This document shows positions 33,000-40,900 of a stretch of DNA of 64,000 nucleotides, one piece after another (within the stretch, counting starts at the first letter, position 1; each line of letters begins with the position of its first letter). The notes beneath the pieces are model-generated. The model was not told where the DNA came from, did not search any database, and was given only the letters and a program-made list of their open reading frames with translations. The stretch is from the NCBI RefSeq assembly GCF_034120055.1, contig NZ_CP139368.1:3162001-3226000 (forward strand), read 5' to 3'. Position numbers and translations under genes: made by a program. Source of the stretch: Microbacterium rhizosphaerae (lineage in GTDB: Bacteria > Actinomycetota > Actinomycetes > Actinomycetales > Microbacteriaceae).

Positions 33000-33503
33000 T
33001 CAGGCCTCGACGAGCACCTTCTCCACCGCGGGTCGCCAGCAGCGAGCCGTCACCCCGATGGCGTTCCAGGCGTTGATGCTGACGAGCAGCGCAAGGATCG
33101 CGGCGGCCTCCGCCTCCGTCCAGACCTCCCGCAGTTCGGAGACCACGGCATCCGGCACGTGCGTCTCGGCCATGCGGGCGACGGAGTCGGCGAGCGCGAA
33201 CGCCGTGCGCTCCTTCGCGGTGAAGAAGGTCGCCTCCTCCCAGACCGCGACGGCGGAGATGCGCTGGAAGGACTCCCCCGCATCGCGGGCGGCCCGCGAG
33301 TGCAGGTCGACGCAGTAGGAGCAGCCGTTGAGCTGCGAGGTGCGCAGGCGCAGCAGCTCGACGAGACCGCTCGGGATGCCGGCGGCCTCCACCTCCGCGA
33401 CGGCTGCATCGTCGAGCGCGCTGACCGCGCGCGAGAACGCGGGCACCAGGCTGTCGAAGTCGAGGCGTCGGGCGGGGCGGATGACGGTGTCTGTCGTGTT
33501 CAT
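33000..33503 (-). CDS. Carboxymuconolactone-decarboxylase/AhpD-family protein
   Basis: A 167-residue all-helical AhpD-like protein. Seen: LRTSQLNGCSYCVDLHSRAA, the C-x2-C-x3-H core of alkylhydroperoxidase-like members, which would allow peroxide reduction. GGAGG lies just before ATG 33503; the frame reading on to 33896 is antisense inside the regulator gene. It is divergent from a MocR-type regulator with 55 bases between, so it is probably that regulator's target. A second family member sits at 36650-37186. Confidence 0.88.
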   Translation of the reverse strand: MNTTDTVIRPARRLDFDSLVPAFSRAVSALDDAAVAEVEAAGIPSGLVELLRLRTSQLNGCSYCVDLHSRAARDAGESFQRISAVAVWEEATFFTAKERTAFALADSVARMAETHVPDAVVSELREVWTEAEAAAILALLVSINAWNAIGVTARCWRPAVEKVLVEA

Positions 33504-33558
33504 GACCTCCACGCTACGGACCGATTGTCCTGGGCTGCAGTCCAATAGAGTGGCTGTC

Positions 33559-34962
33559 ATGTGGGCCAATTCCGGGCTCGATCTCCATCTCGACCTCGAC
33601 CCCGCGCGAAAGACCGATTCGCTCGAGCGCGGGCTCCGCGATGCCATCCGGAGCGGACTGCTCACGCCGGGAGAGCGGATGCCGACGAGCCGCAGTCTCG
33701 CCGGCGACCTCGGAATCTCGCGCAACAGCGTGGCCGAGGTGTACGGGCGGCTGACCAGCGAGGGTTGGCTCGAGGCTCGCGTCGGAGCCGGCACGTGGGT
33801 GGCCGCGACACCTCGCGTGATTGCGCCGTCCGCTCCCCGGGCGCGGCGGCAGACCACCGCCCGGCTCGATCTGCGCGCCGGCATCCCGGATGCCACGGCC
33901 TTCCCCGTGGCGGCGTGGGTCGCCGCATCCCGCCGTGCCCTGACGGCCGTGCCGACGTCGGCGTTCGGCTACGGCGACCTCCGGGGGGCGCCGCCGCTGC
34001 GCGAGGCTCTCGCCGCCTACGTGTCGCGTGCCCGCGGGGTATGGGCCTCCGCCGAGGCCGTCCACGTGACGCACGGCTTCGGGGAGGCGCTGGCGCTCGT
34101 CGGGGGCGCGCTCGTCGATCGCGGCGCGCGGACCGTCGCCGTCGAGGAGTACGGCCACGCGCTGCACCGAGACATCCTCCGTGCCGCCGGGCTCAGGGTC
34201 GTTCCGATGCGGGTGGACGCGGAGGGCGCCGATCCTTCTGCGCTCGGTGAGGCGGCCGCGGATGCCGTGCTGCTGACGCCGGCGCACCAGTTCCCGACGG
34301 GTGCGGTTCTGTCCGCCGGGCGGCGAGCGGCATTCGTCGAGTGGGCGCGACGGACCGGCGGCATCCTCATCGAGGACGACTACGACGGCGAGTTCCGATA
34401 CGACCGTCGCGCGGTGGGCGCCCTGCAGGCACTCGCGCCCGAGCACGTGGTGTACGCCGGCACCGCCAGCAAGGCGCTGACGCCGGCCCTCGGCCTCGCG
34501 TGGTGCGTGCTGCCGCAGAGTCTGGGCGGACTCGTCGCCGACCGCGCGCGGCTCTCCGGCGCCGCGACCGATGTGCCGTCACAGCTCACACTCGCCGAAT
34601 TCCTCCGGCACGGCGACTACGACCGGGCAGTACGCTCATCGCGGGCGCAATACCGCGCCCGGCGCGAGCGGCTCGACGACCTCATCGGCGAGCGGCTGAC
34701 GGGTGCCCGCCTGGGCGATGCGCAGGCCGGTCTGCAGAGCGTGCTGGAGCTCCCGCCCGGAGCCTCGGAGCAGGCGGTGACGGATGCGGCGGCATCCCGT
34801 TCACTCGCCCTCGAGGGTCTCGGCGCATACTTCTTCGGCGACTGCGCGAACCGCCCGCCGACGATGGTCATCGGGTTCGGCGCACCGCCGCCGCACCTGT
34901 TCGAGGATGCGGCGGCGGCCGCCGTGATGGCTGTGCGCGAGGCCTCACGCGGGACTGCGTGA
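33559..34962 (+). CDS. MocR-type regulator (GntR HTH plus aminotransferase-like domain)
   Basis: A 467-residue chimera. Residues 15-85 form a GntR winged helix (LERGLRDAIRSGLLTPGERM, GISRNSVAEVYGRL). The rest is a fold-type-I aminotransferase domain with the PLP region EDDYDGEFRYDR and the Schiff-base Lys in YAGTASKALTPALGL. Such proteins sense PLP or an amino compound. TAGAGT (33546-33551) lies seven bases before ATG 33559 with no ribosome site, suggesting a leaderless mRNA. It is divergent from an AhpD-like gene, its likely target; many MocR proteins of this type control vitamin B6 genes instead, but none are adjacent. Confidence 0.9.
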   Translation: MWANSGLDLHLDLDPARKTDSLERGLRDAIRSGLLTPGERMPTSRSLAGDLGISRNSVAEVYGRLTSEGWLEARVGAGTWVAATPRVIAPSAPRARRQTTARLDLRAGIPDATAFPVAAWVAASRRALTAVPTSAFGYGDLRGAPPLREALAAYVSRARGVWASAEAVHVTHGFGEALALVGGALVDRGARTVAVEEYGHALHRDILRAAGLRVVPMRVDAEGADPSALGEAAADAVLLTPAHQFPTGAVLSAGRRAAFVEWARRTGGILIEDDYDGEFRYDRRAVGALQALAPEHVVYAGTASKALTPALGLAWCVLPQSLGGLVADRARLSGAATDVPSQLTLAEFLRHGDYDRAVRSSRAQYRARRERLDDLIGERLTGARLGDAQAGLQSVLELPPGASEQAVTDAAASRSLALEGLGAYFFGDCANRPPTMVIGFGAPPPHLFEDAAAAAVMAVREASRGTA

Positions 34963-35262
34963 GGCCCGTCCATCTGCGGGTGTCCGCCCCTCGCGCGGGG
35001 GCGATCGTTGCCGTGCCCGCGCGGGGACCCCGGTGCTCTCATGGCAGCCGGCGCACGGCGTCGTCCGACCGCGCGACTGCGACCCGGCCTGCGGTCCCCG
35101 CAGGTGTGGTCCGCCGGTCCGGGTGGGCAGGGTCGAGCGCCAGCCGGCGGAGACGATGGCTTCGAACTCCGCCGCCAGCAGCTCTTCGTCGTCGCAGATG
35201 ACGTCGAAGAACCTCGCCTCGAGAGACTCGAGTTCGAGCGGGTCGGCAGGTGTCGCACTCAT
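34945..35262 (-). CDS. Small conserved actinobacterial protein
   Basis: A 105-residue protein. The first 45 residues (DPLELESLEARFFDVICDDE, then AEFEAIVSAGW) are acidic and helical; the rest is basic, Pro/Arg-rich and likely disordered, with ARQRSPP near the end. I recognise this pattern from small hypothetical proteins in other actinobacteria, function unknown. GGGGAGGAG lies six bases before ATG 35262, so it is a real gene. It follows hsp20 in the same direction after 18 bases and overlaps the MocR gene end by 18. Confidence 0.7.
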   Translation of the reverse strand: MSATPADPLELESLEARFFDVICDDEELLAAEFEAIVSAGWRSTLPTRTGGPHLRGPQAGSQSRGRTTPCAGCHESTGVPARARQRSPPREGRTPADGRASRSPA

Positions 35263-35280
35263 GCGTGCTCCTCCCCGCGG

Positions 35281-35709
35281 TCAGGCGTTGATCGCCTGTG
35301 GCGACTCGCTGCTCGTGATGGAGATCTTCCGCGGCTTGGCGCGTTCGGCCACGGGGATCTGGAGCGCGAGCACACCGGCGTCGTAGCGGGCGCTGATGTG
35401 ATCGGTGTCCAGATTGTCACCGAGGACCAGCTGACGGCTGAAGATGCCGCGGGGTCGCTCGGCCGCGATCAGCTCGGCGTCGCTTGCTCGCAGGGGCCGC
35501 TCTGCCTTGACCGTGATCACGTTGCGTTCGACGTCCAGATCGATCGAACCCGGATCGACACCGGGAAGGTCGAATTCGACATGGAATGTGTCGTTGTCCC
35601 GCCAGGCATCCATCGGCATCGCCGCCGGACGAGCCATCGTGCCGTCGGCACCGAAGACCTGCTGGGTGAGCCTGTCCAGCTCACGGAACGGGTCAGTGCG
35701 CATCAACAT
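35281..35709 (-). CDS. Small heat-shock protein Hsp20 (alpha-crystallin)
   Basis: A 142-residue sHsp, an ATP-independent holdase that keeps unfolded proteins soluble. Seen: short N-terminal arm with PFRELDRL, the crystallin domain ([20 protein letters not shown] to [12 protein letters not shown]) and the C-terminal KISI motif that drives oligomer assembly. GGAGG sits seven bases before ATG 35709. It is divergent from an HspR-like MerR gene, the usual regulator of such chaperones in actinobacteria, and is followed by a small conserved gene. Confidence 0.93.
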   Translation of the reverse strand: MLMRTDPFRELDRLTQQVFGADGTMARPAAMPMDAWRDNDTFHVEFDLPGVDPGSIDLDVERNVITVKAERPLRASDAELIAAERPRGIFSRQLVLGDNLDTDHISARYDAGVLALQIPVAERAKPRKISITSSESPQAINA

Positions 35710-35776
35710 CGTTCCACCTCCGTCTTCTCTGTTCTGTTGATGCTGCGGACGCCGCCGACCACCGCTGAGATCTATG

Positions 35777-35840
35777 GCATCCGCTATAGTTTTTTTGTAT
35801 CACTCGCGGCATGATGATGCAAGAGGCAATCAGCGGATGC
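35777..35840. promoter_or_regulatory. AT-rich divergent promoter flanked by inverted GCATCCGC boxes
   Basis: GCATCCGC (35777-35784) and GCGGATGC (35833-35840) are exact inverted copies 48 bases apart. Between them lies CTATAG and a run of seven T, the most AT-rich protein-gene promoter of the window. The boxes flank the promoters of hsp20 (leftward) and the MerR gene (rightward). Looping by the MerR protein is possible, but the octamer is also a common sequence in this genome. Confidence 0.4.
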
Positions 35841-35862
35841 TGAGCGGAAGCAGCGTGACGGC

Positions 35863-36150
35863 ATGACGGACCACCAGCCGGACCCCGACCGGGCCGTCTA
35901 CGGCATCTCGGTCGCCGCCGAACTGGCGGGCACCGGGGTCCAGAACCTGCGGGCGTACGAGGCCCGCGGGCTGCTCCTTCCTGCCCGCTCCGAGGGCGGG
36001 ACGCGCCGCTACAGCGCGAACGACCTCGTGACCGTGCGCCGGATCGGCGACCTGCTCGCCGCCGGCCTCAACCTCGCGGGCATCGCCATGGTGCTCCCCC
36101 TGCAGGACGAGAACGCGCGCCTGCGCGCCGAGAGGGACGATGACCGATGA
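35863..36150 (+). CDS. HspR-like MerR-family regulator
   Basis: A 95-residue MerR-type protein. Seen: VYGISVAAELAGTGVQNLRAYEARGL followed by RYSANDLVTVRRIGDLLAAG, the DNA-binding half, with the NLAGI turn typical of HspR. The C-terminal effector domain is very short (QDENARLRAERDD, a small coiled coil). Known HspR proteins repress chaperone genes together with DnaK. Divergence from hsp20 makes that gene the likely target. No HAIR-like site (CTTGAGT-N7-ACTCAAG) was found in the gap. Confidence 0.82.
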   Translation: MTDHQPDPDRAVYGISVAAELAGTGVQNLRAYEARGLLLPARSEGGTRRYSANDLVTVRRIGDLLAAGLNLAGIAMVLPLQDENARLRAERDDDR

Positions 36151-36197
36151 CGGGCGGACTGCGCATCCGAACGGCGATCGCGGCGCGCCGAGGCGGT

Positions 36198-36590
36198 TCA
36201 GCGCTCGGTCTGCTCGTGCAGCACGATGGCGCCCGGCATCCGCTTCACGACCGGGCGGAAGAGTGCCCTCGTGAGCGCCGTCGCCTCCACCGCGTCGATG
36301 ATGCGCGGATTCGTCGCGTGAACCGTCCGCCCCTTCCACGTGAGGTCGACGCCACCGGCGGCGATGACGTTGCGCGCCCAGTTGGTCTCGCGTCCCCACG
36401 GCAGTCCGATGAGGACGCTGCCGCGACCGACCGTCGGCACGACGGCGACCGGCGTCTTGTACGCCGTGCCGCTGCGGCGCCCGCGATGATTCACGACGGC
36501 ATAGAGCGGGAACCAGCGGCGGCCGCTCATCGCGAGCGCGAGCGGCTCGATCGACTTCTGCAGCCTGTGGGAGAAGGACTGTTTCGCCAT
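36198..36590 (-). CDS. Deazaflavin (F420)-dependent nitroreductase-family protein
   Basis: A 130-residue protein of the DDN/F420-type nitroreductase family, small split-barrel proteins common in actinobacteria. Seen: WFPLYAVVNHRGRRSGTAYKTPV and the later PWGRETNWARNVIAAGG, matching the cofactor-binding core. Members bind F420 or FMN and reduce quinones or nitro compounds; substrate here is unknown. ATG 36590 is the natural family start; the frame extends upstream without a good start. It lies 59 bases downstream of the AhpD-like gene in the same direction. Confidence 0.82.
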   Translation of the reverse strand: MAKQSFSHRLQKSIEPLALAMSGRRWFPLYAVVNHRGRRSGTAYKTPVAVVPTVGRGSVLIGLPWGRETNWARNVIAAGGVDLTWKGRTVHATNPRIIDAVEATALTRALFRPVVKRMPGAIVLHEQTER

Positions 36591-36649
36591 GCCTCCAGCA
36601 TGCGCCGAATCGGGCCCGGCGTCGCGACGTCGGGACGACTCCGCGCCCA

Positions 36650-37186
36650 TCAGCGCTGCCCCGCGGGTTGACGGATCGCCGCGTTGAGCCGGTTCCAGAC
36701 GTTGATCGCGCCGATCTCCAGCAGGAGGGCGGCGACCTGGCGCTTGCTGAACAGCGCCGTCACCTCCGCCCAGAGTTCGTCCGGCACCGGGTCCGGACGG
36801 TCTGCGCACCGCGTCAGGGCCTCGGTGAGCGCCAGCGCGGCGCGCTCGCGCGCCGTGAAGTACGGCGCCTCGCGCCAAGCGGCGACGGCGGCGATCCGCG
36901 TCTCGCTCGAGCCGTCGCCTCGCAGCTCCGCCGCGTGCTCGACGGTGCACCAGCTGCATCCGTTGATCTGGCTGGCGCGGAGCGTGACGAGGTGGAGGAT
37001 GACCGGCGGAACGTCGGCGGATGCCACCGCCCGGTTCATGGCCTGCAGCGCATCCATCGCGCCCTCGAGCAGGAAGGCCGGGTGCGGCATCCGCGCCTTC
37101 GGTGCGATGATCTCGTCGATGCGGTGCTCGTCGATGCGGTGCTCGTCGATGCCGGTGCTCTCGATCGTCTCGTGCATGTGGGCCAT
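36650..37186 (-). CDS. Carboxymuconolactone-decarboxylase/AhpD-family protein, probable ECF target
   Basis: A 178-residue AhpD-like protein. Seen: LRASQINGCSWCTVEHAAEL with the C-x2-C-x3-H core, and YFTARERAALALTEAL. An N-terminal extension contains the repeated HRIDE, encoded by a 15-base tandem repeat. It is divergent from an ECF sigma factor with a SnoaL-like tail. Known: ECF41 (SigJ-type) sigma factors lie beside carboxymuconolactone decarboxylases, oxidoreductases or epimerases, which they activate. That pairing is seen here. Confidence 0.88.
   Translation of the reverse strand: MAHMHETIESTGIDEHRIDEHRIDEIIAPKARMPHPAFLLEGAMDALQAMNRAVASADVPPVILHLVTLRASQINGCSWCTVEHAAELRGDGSSETRIAAVAAWREAPYFTARERAALALTEALTRCADRPDPVPDELWAEVTALFSKRQVAALLLEIGAINVWNRLNAAIRQPAGQR
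37113..37152. repeat. 15-base tandem repeat inside the AhpD-like gene
   Basis: TCGTCGATGCGGTGC is present in 2.7 exact copies, in frame, giving the repeated pentapeptide HRIDE in the N-terminal extension. It is a likely slippage hotspot that changes protein length by five residues per copy without breaking the frame. Confidence 0.8.
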
Positions 37187-37217
37187 CCGTTCCGTCTCAC
37201 GCCGTCTCGTCCGAGGC

Positions 37218-37256
37218 GGTCACTAGGGTGACCCGTGGCACGGGAGGAATGTGACA
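37218..37256 (-). promoter_or_regulatory. Candidate ECF41 promoter and palindrome
   Basis: On the minus strand TGTCACA (37256-37250) is followed after 16 bases by GGTC (37233-37230). The reported ECF41 consensus is TGTCACA with CGTC at about that spacing, so this is one mismatch off. It would start transcription of the AhpD-like gene about 36 bases before its ATG. The same region holds a perfect palindrome, GGTCAC-TAGG-GTGACC (37218-37233). Confidence 0.5.
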
Positions 37257-38122
37257 TGACCGACGAAGAAGCCCTCGCGATGCGTTTCGAGGAGCATCGA
37301 CCGCGGCTCACGCGGCTGGCACATCGGATGCTCGGCTCGGCGGCCGAGGCGGAGGATGCCGTGCAGGAGACGTGGTTGCGTGTCGCCGCCGCCGGCGACG
37401 ACGACGTGGCGAACTTCGCCGGGTGGCTCACGACGATCACCTCCCGCGTATGCCTCAACATGCTGCGTGCGCGCGCCACGCGCGCCGAGGCGGAGCTCGA
37501 CGAGTCGCCCGGGCCTCTCGTGGAGGCGGTCGACTCCTCGGGTGACCCGGCCGCGACGGCACAGCTGTCCGACGCGGTCGAGACCGCTCTGCTGCTCGTC
37601 CTCGATCGGCTGAGCCCCGCCGAACGTGTCGCGTTCGTCCTGCACGACACGTTCGACGTGCCGTTCGAGCAGATCGGCGAGCTGCTCGAGCGCTCCCCCG
37701 AGTCGGTCCGCCAGCTGGCCAGCCGCGGCCGCCGCCGCGTGCGGCAGGAGGCGCCGGCGCGCAACGCGCGCGATGCCGGCGGTCGGCGGATCGTCGACGC
37801 CTTCTTCGCGGCCGCCCGCGACGGCGACTTCGACCGTCTGGTCGCGGTGCTCGCGCCCGATGTGCTCCTGCGCACCGACGGCGTCGCCTCGGCGACCGTG
37901 ATCGTGCGCGGCGCCGCATCCGTCGCCGGTCGTGCCCTGATGTTCGCCAATCCGCGCGCCGAGGTGCGGCCGGTGCTCGTGGACGGCCTGCCGGGTGTGC
38001 TCGTGCGCGTCGGCGGCCGCGCCCAGTCACTCATCGCCTTCCGCGTCGAGGGCGACACCATCGCCGCGATCGACACCTACGTCGCGTCCCGGCTGGAGCG
38101 GATCGCACTGCCGCCGGCGTGA
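37256..38122 (+). CDS. ECF sigma factor with SnoaL-like C-terminal domain (ECF41/SigJ type)
   Basis: A 288-residue sigma factor. Seen: region 2 (HRPRLTRLAHRMLGSAAEAE, DAVQETWLR), region 4 (LSPAERVAFVLHDTFDVPFE, QIGELLERSPESVRQL), then a SnoaL-like domain of about 110 residues that in this group replaces an anti-sigma factor by controlling activity from within. ATG 37256 is chosen because GGAGGA lies seven bases upstream; GTG 37235 would add seven residues. It is divergent from an AhpD-like gene, as expected for ECF41. Confidence 0.92.
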   Translation: MTDEEALAMRFEEHRPRLTRLAHRMLGSAAEAEDAVQETWLRVAAAGDDDVANFAGWLTTITSRVCLNMLRARATRAEAELDESPGPLVEAVDSSGDPAATAQLSDAVETALLLVLDRLSPAERVAFVLHDTFDVPFEQIGELLERSPESVRQLASRGRRRVRQEAPARNARDAGGRRIVDAFFAAARDGDFDRLVAVLAPDVLLRTDGVASATVIVRGAASVAGRALMFANPRAEVRPVLVDGLPGVLVRVGGRAQSLIAFRVEGDTIAAIDTYVASRLERIALPPA

Positions 38123-38127
38123 AGGCG

Positions 38128-39210
38128 TCAGGTGAGCCCGGAGACCGGGACCCCGAGCCATTCGGCCAGCTCGGAGATCTCGGCGCGCACCATCTCGTGC
38201 TCCTCCGGCTCCCACGGCAGGAACTCATGCACCGCGTTGACCCGCAGCACCTCGTTCGTGCGGTCGACCTCGGCGTCCAGCATCCCGATGAACCGGTCGC
38301 CGAGCAGGATCGGGTGCGCGAAGAATCCGTACCGGCGCTGCGCCTTCGGCTTGAACTGCTCGAGCACGTACGTGAACTCGAAGAGCTCCTCGAGCCGTCG
38401 CCGGTCGAACAGGAGACTGTCGTACGGGTTGAGGAAGGCGACGCGCCCGCCGGCGTCCTCGTCGAGTGCGGCGAGCGCCTCGGGATCGACCCGCCAGGTC
38501 AGGGTGCTCCCCTCGACGACCGCGGCCTCACCCGTCGTCTTGCCCACGCCGGTCCAGTACCAGTGCGGCCTCCCGATGCCGGCGGCCTGCAGGCTGCGCT
38601 CCTCGAGCAGGCGGGCCGCCTCCTCGGCACTGTACTCGGGCAGGTCCCGGGGGTAGACGCGCTCGGCGAGGTCCCATCGCCTGTGGCGCCCTTCGCGGCC
38701 GACGACGGCGACCTCGCCGCGCCGCGACAGGAAGTCGAGCATCGTCGGCACCTGGTTCGAGCCCGACCAGCCGTCCGGCGCCCGACTCACTTGGGCGGTG
38801 TCGGGGATGTCGCTCGCCAGCAGAGGCCCGTCGGCCCGCAGTCGCGCGAGGACATCGCGTCGGAAGCGATCGTTCGCCTCGAGCCATTGCCGCGTGCTCT
38901 CGCGCTTCGGCCACTGACGCATGCCGGGAAGCATGAGCGGGAGGATACTGATCGGGCGGAACGCGCCGTCCAGCTCGAACAGGTGGCGGTCGACCTCGAC
39001 GGCCTTCTGCAGCTGTCCGCCTTCGTAGGACCACCCGATGCGCGACCACAGCACCGTGTGCTCGCACGGCGCGATCGTCGCTGTGGGATCGATCTTCACG
39101 TAGCCGAGCTGCTCGGCCACCTCGACGACGTCGCCCGGCCGATCGGCGTCGAGCAGCTGCGCGCGAACGGTGATACGGCGGGCCTCGTCGCGAGTGAGCC
39201 GGTGGGTCAC
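38128..39210 (-). CDS. Winged-helix DNA glycosylase-like protein (AlkZ/YcaQ family)
   Basis: A 360-residue HTH_42-family protein. Seen: N-terminal LTRDEARRITVRAQLL, QLGYVKIDPTATIAPCEHTVLWSR (residues important in AlkZ lie near the Q-x-D segment; here Q34 and D41 flank it), RVAFLNPYDSLLFDRRRL and QRRYGFFAHPILLGDRF. AlkZ and YcaQ unhook interstrand crosslinks and excise alkylated bases. The active-site QxQ/QxD assignment was not verified. GTG 39210 is the start. It is convergent with the ECF gene. Confidence 0.8.
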   Translation of the reverse strand: MTHRLTRDEARRITVRAQLLDADRPGDVVEVAEQLGYVKIDPTATIAPCEHTVLWSRIGWSYEGGQLQKAVEVDRHLFELDGAFRPISILPLMLPGMRQWPKRESTRQWLEANDRFRRDVLARLRADGPLLASDIPDTAQVSRAPDGWSGSNQVPTMLDFLSRRGEVAVVGREGRHRRWDLAERVYPRDLPEYSAEEAARLLEERSLQAAGIGRPHWYWTGVGKTTGEAAVVEGSTLTWRVDPEALAALDEDAGGRVAFLNPYDSLLFDRRRLEELFEFTYVLEQFKPKAQRRYGFFAHPILLGDRFIGMLDAEVDRTNEVLRVNAVHEFLPWEPEEHEMVRAEISELAEWLGVPVSGLT

Positions 39211-39250
39211 AGATCGAGCGTAGACGGATGCGGGGTCCCGCGCTCCGGGC

Positions 39251-39679
39251 CTACGAGCAGTTGAAGGTCCAGGTCAGGCTGCTGGGCCGCGTTCCCGCCG
39301 GCAGGAACGACCAGCTCAGGTTGTAGACGGCGTCCGCGGGAGCGCGGAACGTCATGCCGGTGGCGGGCGCGGTCGCGAAGGTGATCGACAACCCGATGCT
39401 CCACACGAGCTCGATCTGGTCGCCCGCGGCGGCGGGCGACGCGGTCGTCGTGATCGTCTGACCGGCCTTCAGGGCGACACCGTTGTACGCCACCGAACTC
39501 TGGCTGGAGACGAGGCCGGCGAACGTGGCGCAGGAGTACGAGGCCGCCGGTGCAGGCGGCTGCTTCTTGCCGTTGCCGCCGCCGTGCGAGGCCGCCATGG
39601 CCCCTGAGCCGGCGACGAGGGCGACCACGAGACCCAATGACGCTCCGAGCGCGCCGAGCTTGGCCAACCGTGCGTTCAT
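39251..39679 (-). CDS. Secreted protein of unknown function
   Basis: A 142-residue protein with a clear Sec signal peptide (MNARLAKLGALGASLGLVVA, cleavage likely after AMAA near residue 30). The mature part starts with a short Gly/Pro linker and then a beta-rich domain of about 90 residues with two Cys (YSCATF and the final FNCS), which could form a disulfide closing the fold. No family recognised. A purine-rich CAGGAAC sits before the ATG. The 190 bases upstream hold no gene. Confidence 0.7.
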   Translation of the reverse strand: MNARLAKLGALGASLGLVVALVAGSGAMAASHGGGNGKKQPPAPAASYSCATFAGLVSSQSSVAYNGVALKAGQTITTTASPAAAGDQIELVWSIGLSITFATAPATGMTFRAPADAVYNLSWSFLPAGTRPSSLTWTFNCS

Positions 39680-39871
39680 GTTCCTGCCTCGATCCTGGGG
39701 GGTGGATTTCGGTTCGACTCTGCGCTTCGCCGCGCACGGTCGTATACATCACTATCAGATGTCACTCCTGTAACGCCACACCCCGCGTTGCGGATACAGC
39801 GCTCGACCGGCGGGCGGCGACCGGCATCCATTCAGCGGAATACACTCCGCGCGGGTAGGGTTGCATGCGTC

Positions 39872-40900
39872 ATGCAGCGCTTCGGAACCCTCTCGTTCGG
39901 CCACTACGGTCCCCTCGGCGGAGGCCGCGAGCTGACTGCGCGCGACTCGCTCCACCAGGCGATCGACCTCGCGCAGGGCATGGACGATCTCGGCGTCAAC
40001 GGCGTCTACTTCCGCGTGCACCACTTCGCCCGCCAGCAGTCCTCGCCGATGACCCTCCTCGCCGCGATCGCGGCGCGCACCGAGCGCATCGAGATGGGCA
40101 CCGGCGTCATCGACATGCGCTACGAGAACCCTCTCTACCTCGCCGAGGAGGCGGCATCGGTCGACCTGCTCAGCGACGGCAGGCTCGCCCTCGGCGTGAG
40201 CCGCGGCTCTCCCGAGACCGTCATCCGCGGGTATGAGGCCTTCGGCTACACCGGATCTCAGGATCCGCGAGGTGCCGACATCGCCCGCGAGCACTTCGCG
40301 ACCTTCCTCGAGGCGATCGAAGGCGCGGGCCTGGCGGAGCGCGACTCGACGAGCCCGTTCGGCGCGGGGGCTCGGGGGATGCAGCGCATCGAGCCGCACT
40401 CCCCCGGCCTGCGTTCGCGCATCTGGTGGGGTGCCGGCAACCGCGACAGCGCCGAGTGGGCCGGTCGCATCGGCGTGAATCTCATGTCGTCGACCCTCCT
40501 GACCGAGGATCGCGGCATCCCGTTCGACGAGCTCCAGGCCCAGCAGATCGACGCGTTCCGGGCTGCGTGGAAGGATGCCGGCCACCCCGGCGAACCGCGC
40601 ACCTCGGTGAGCCGCAGCATCTTCCCGATCACGACCGCGCAGGATGCGATGTACTTCGGTCGCGCCGACAGCGAGGGCGTGGGGTACATCGACGGGATGC
40701 GGTCGACCTTCGGCAAGACGTATGCCGCCGAGCCCGACGCCCTCGTGGAGCAGCTCCTGGATGACGCCGCCATCCGCTCTGCAGACACGCTCATGCTGAC
40801 CATCCCCAGCCAGCTCGGCGTCGAGTACAACCTCCACATCGTCGAGTCCTTCGCCGCGCACGTGGCTCCGGCGCTCGGCTGGCAGAGCACGAGGGCCTGA
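39872..40900 (+). CDS. LLM-class flavin-dependent oxidoreductase
   Basis: A 342-residue luciferase-like monooxygenase-family TIM barrel using FMN or F420. Seen: LSFGHYGPLGGG, QAIDLAQGMDDLGVNGVYFR, TGVIDMRYENPLYLAEEAA, and DLLSDGRLALGVSRGSPE, the phosphate-binding segment. ATG 39872 fits the family start; TAGGGT lies ten bases upstream and there is no ribosome site. It is convergent with the cyclase-like gene. Substrate unknown. Confidence 0.85.
   Translation: MQRFGTLSFGHYGPLGGGRELTARDSLHQAIDLAQGMDDLGVNGVYFRVHHFARQQSSPMTLLAAIAARTERIEMGTGVIDMRYENPLYLAEEAASVDLLSDGRLALGVSRGSPETVIRGYEAFGYTGSQDPRGADIAREHFATFLEAIEGAGLAERDSTSPFGAGARGMQRIEPHSPGLRSRIWWGAGNRDSAEWAGRIGVNLMSSTLLTEDRGIPFDELQAQQIDAFRAAWKDAGHPGEPRTSVSRSIFPITTAQDAMYFGRADSEGVGYIDGMRSTFGKTYAAEPDALVEQLLDDAAIRSADTLMLTIPSQLGVEYNLHIVESFAAHVAPALGWQSTRA

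Noticed and set aside
36147..36671. 174-residue frame after the MerR gene
   Set aside because: It begins in an ATGA overlap, which looked attractive, but it is antisense to the deazaflavin-type reductase gene and Arg/His-rich without a fold.
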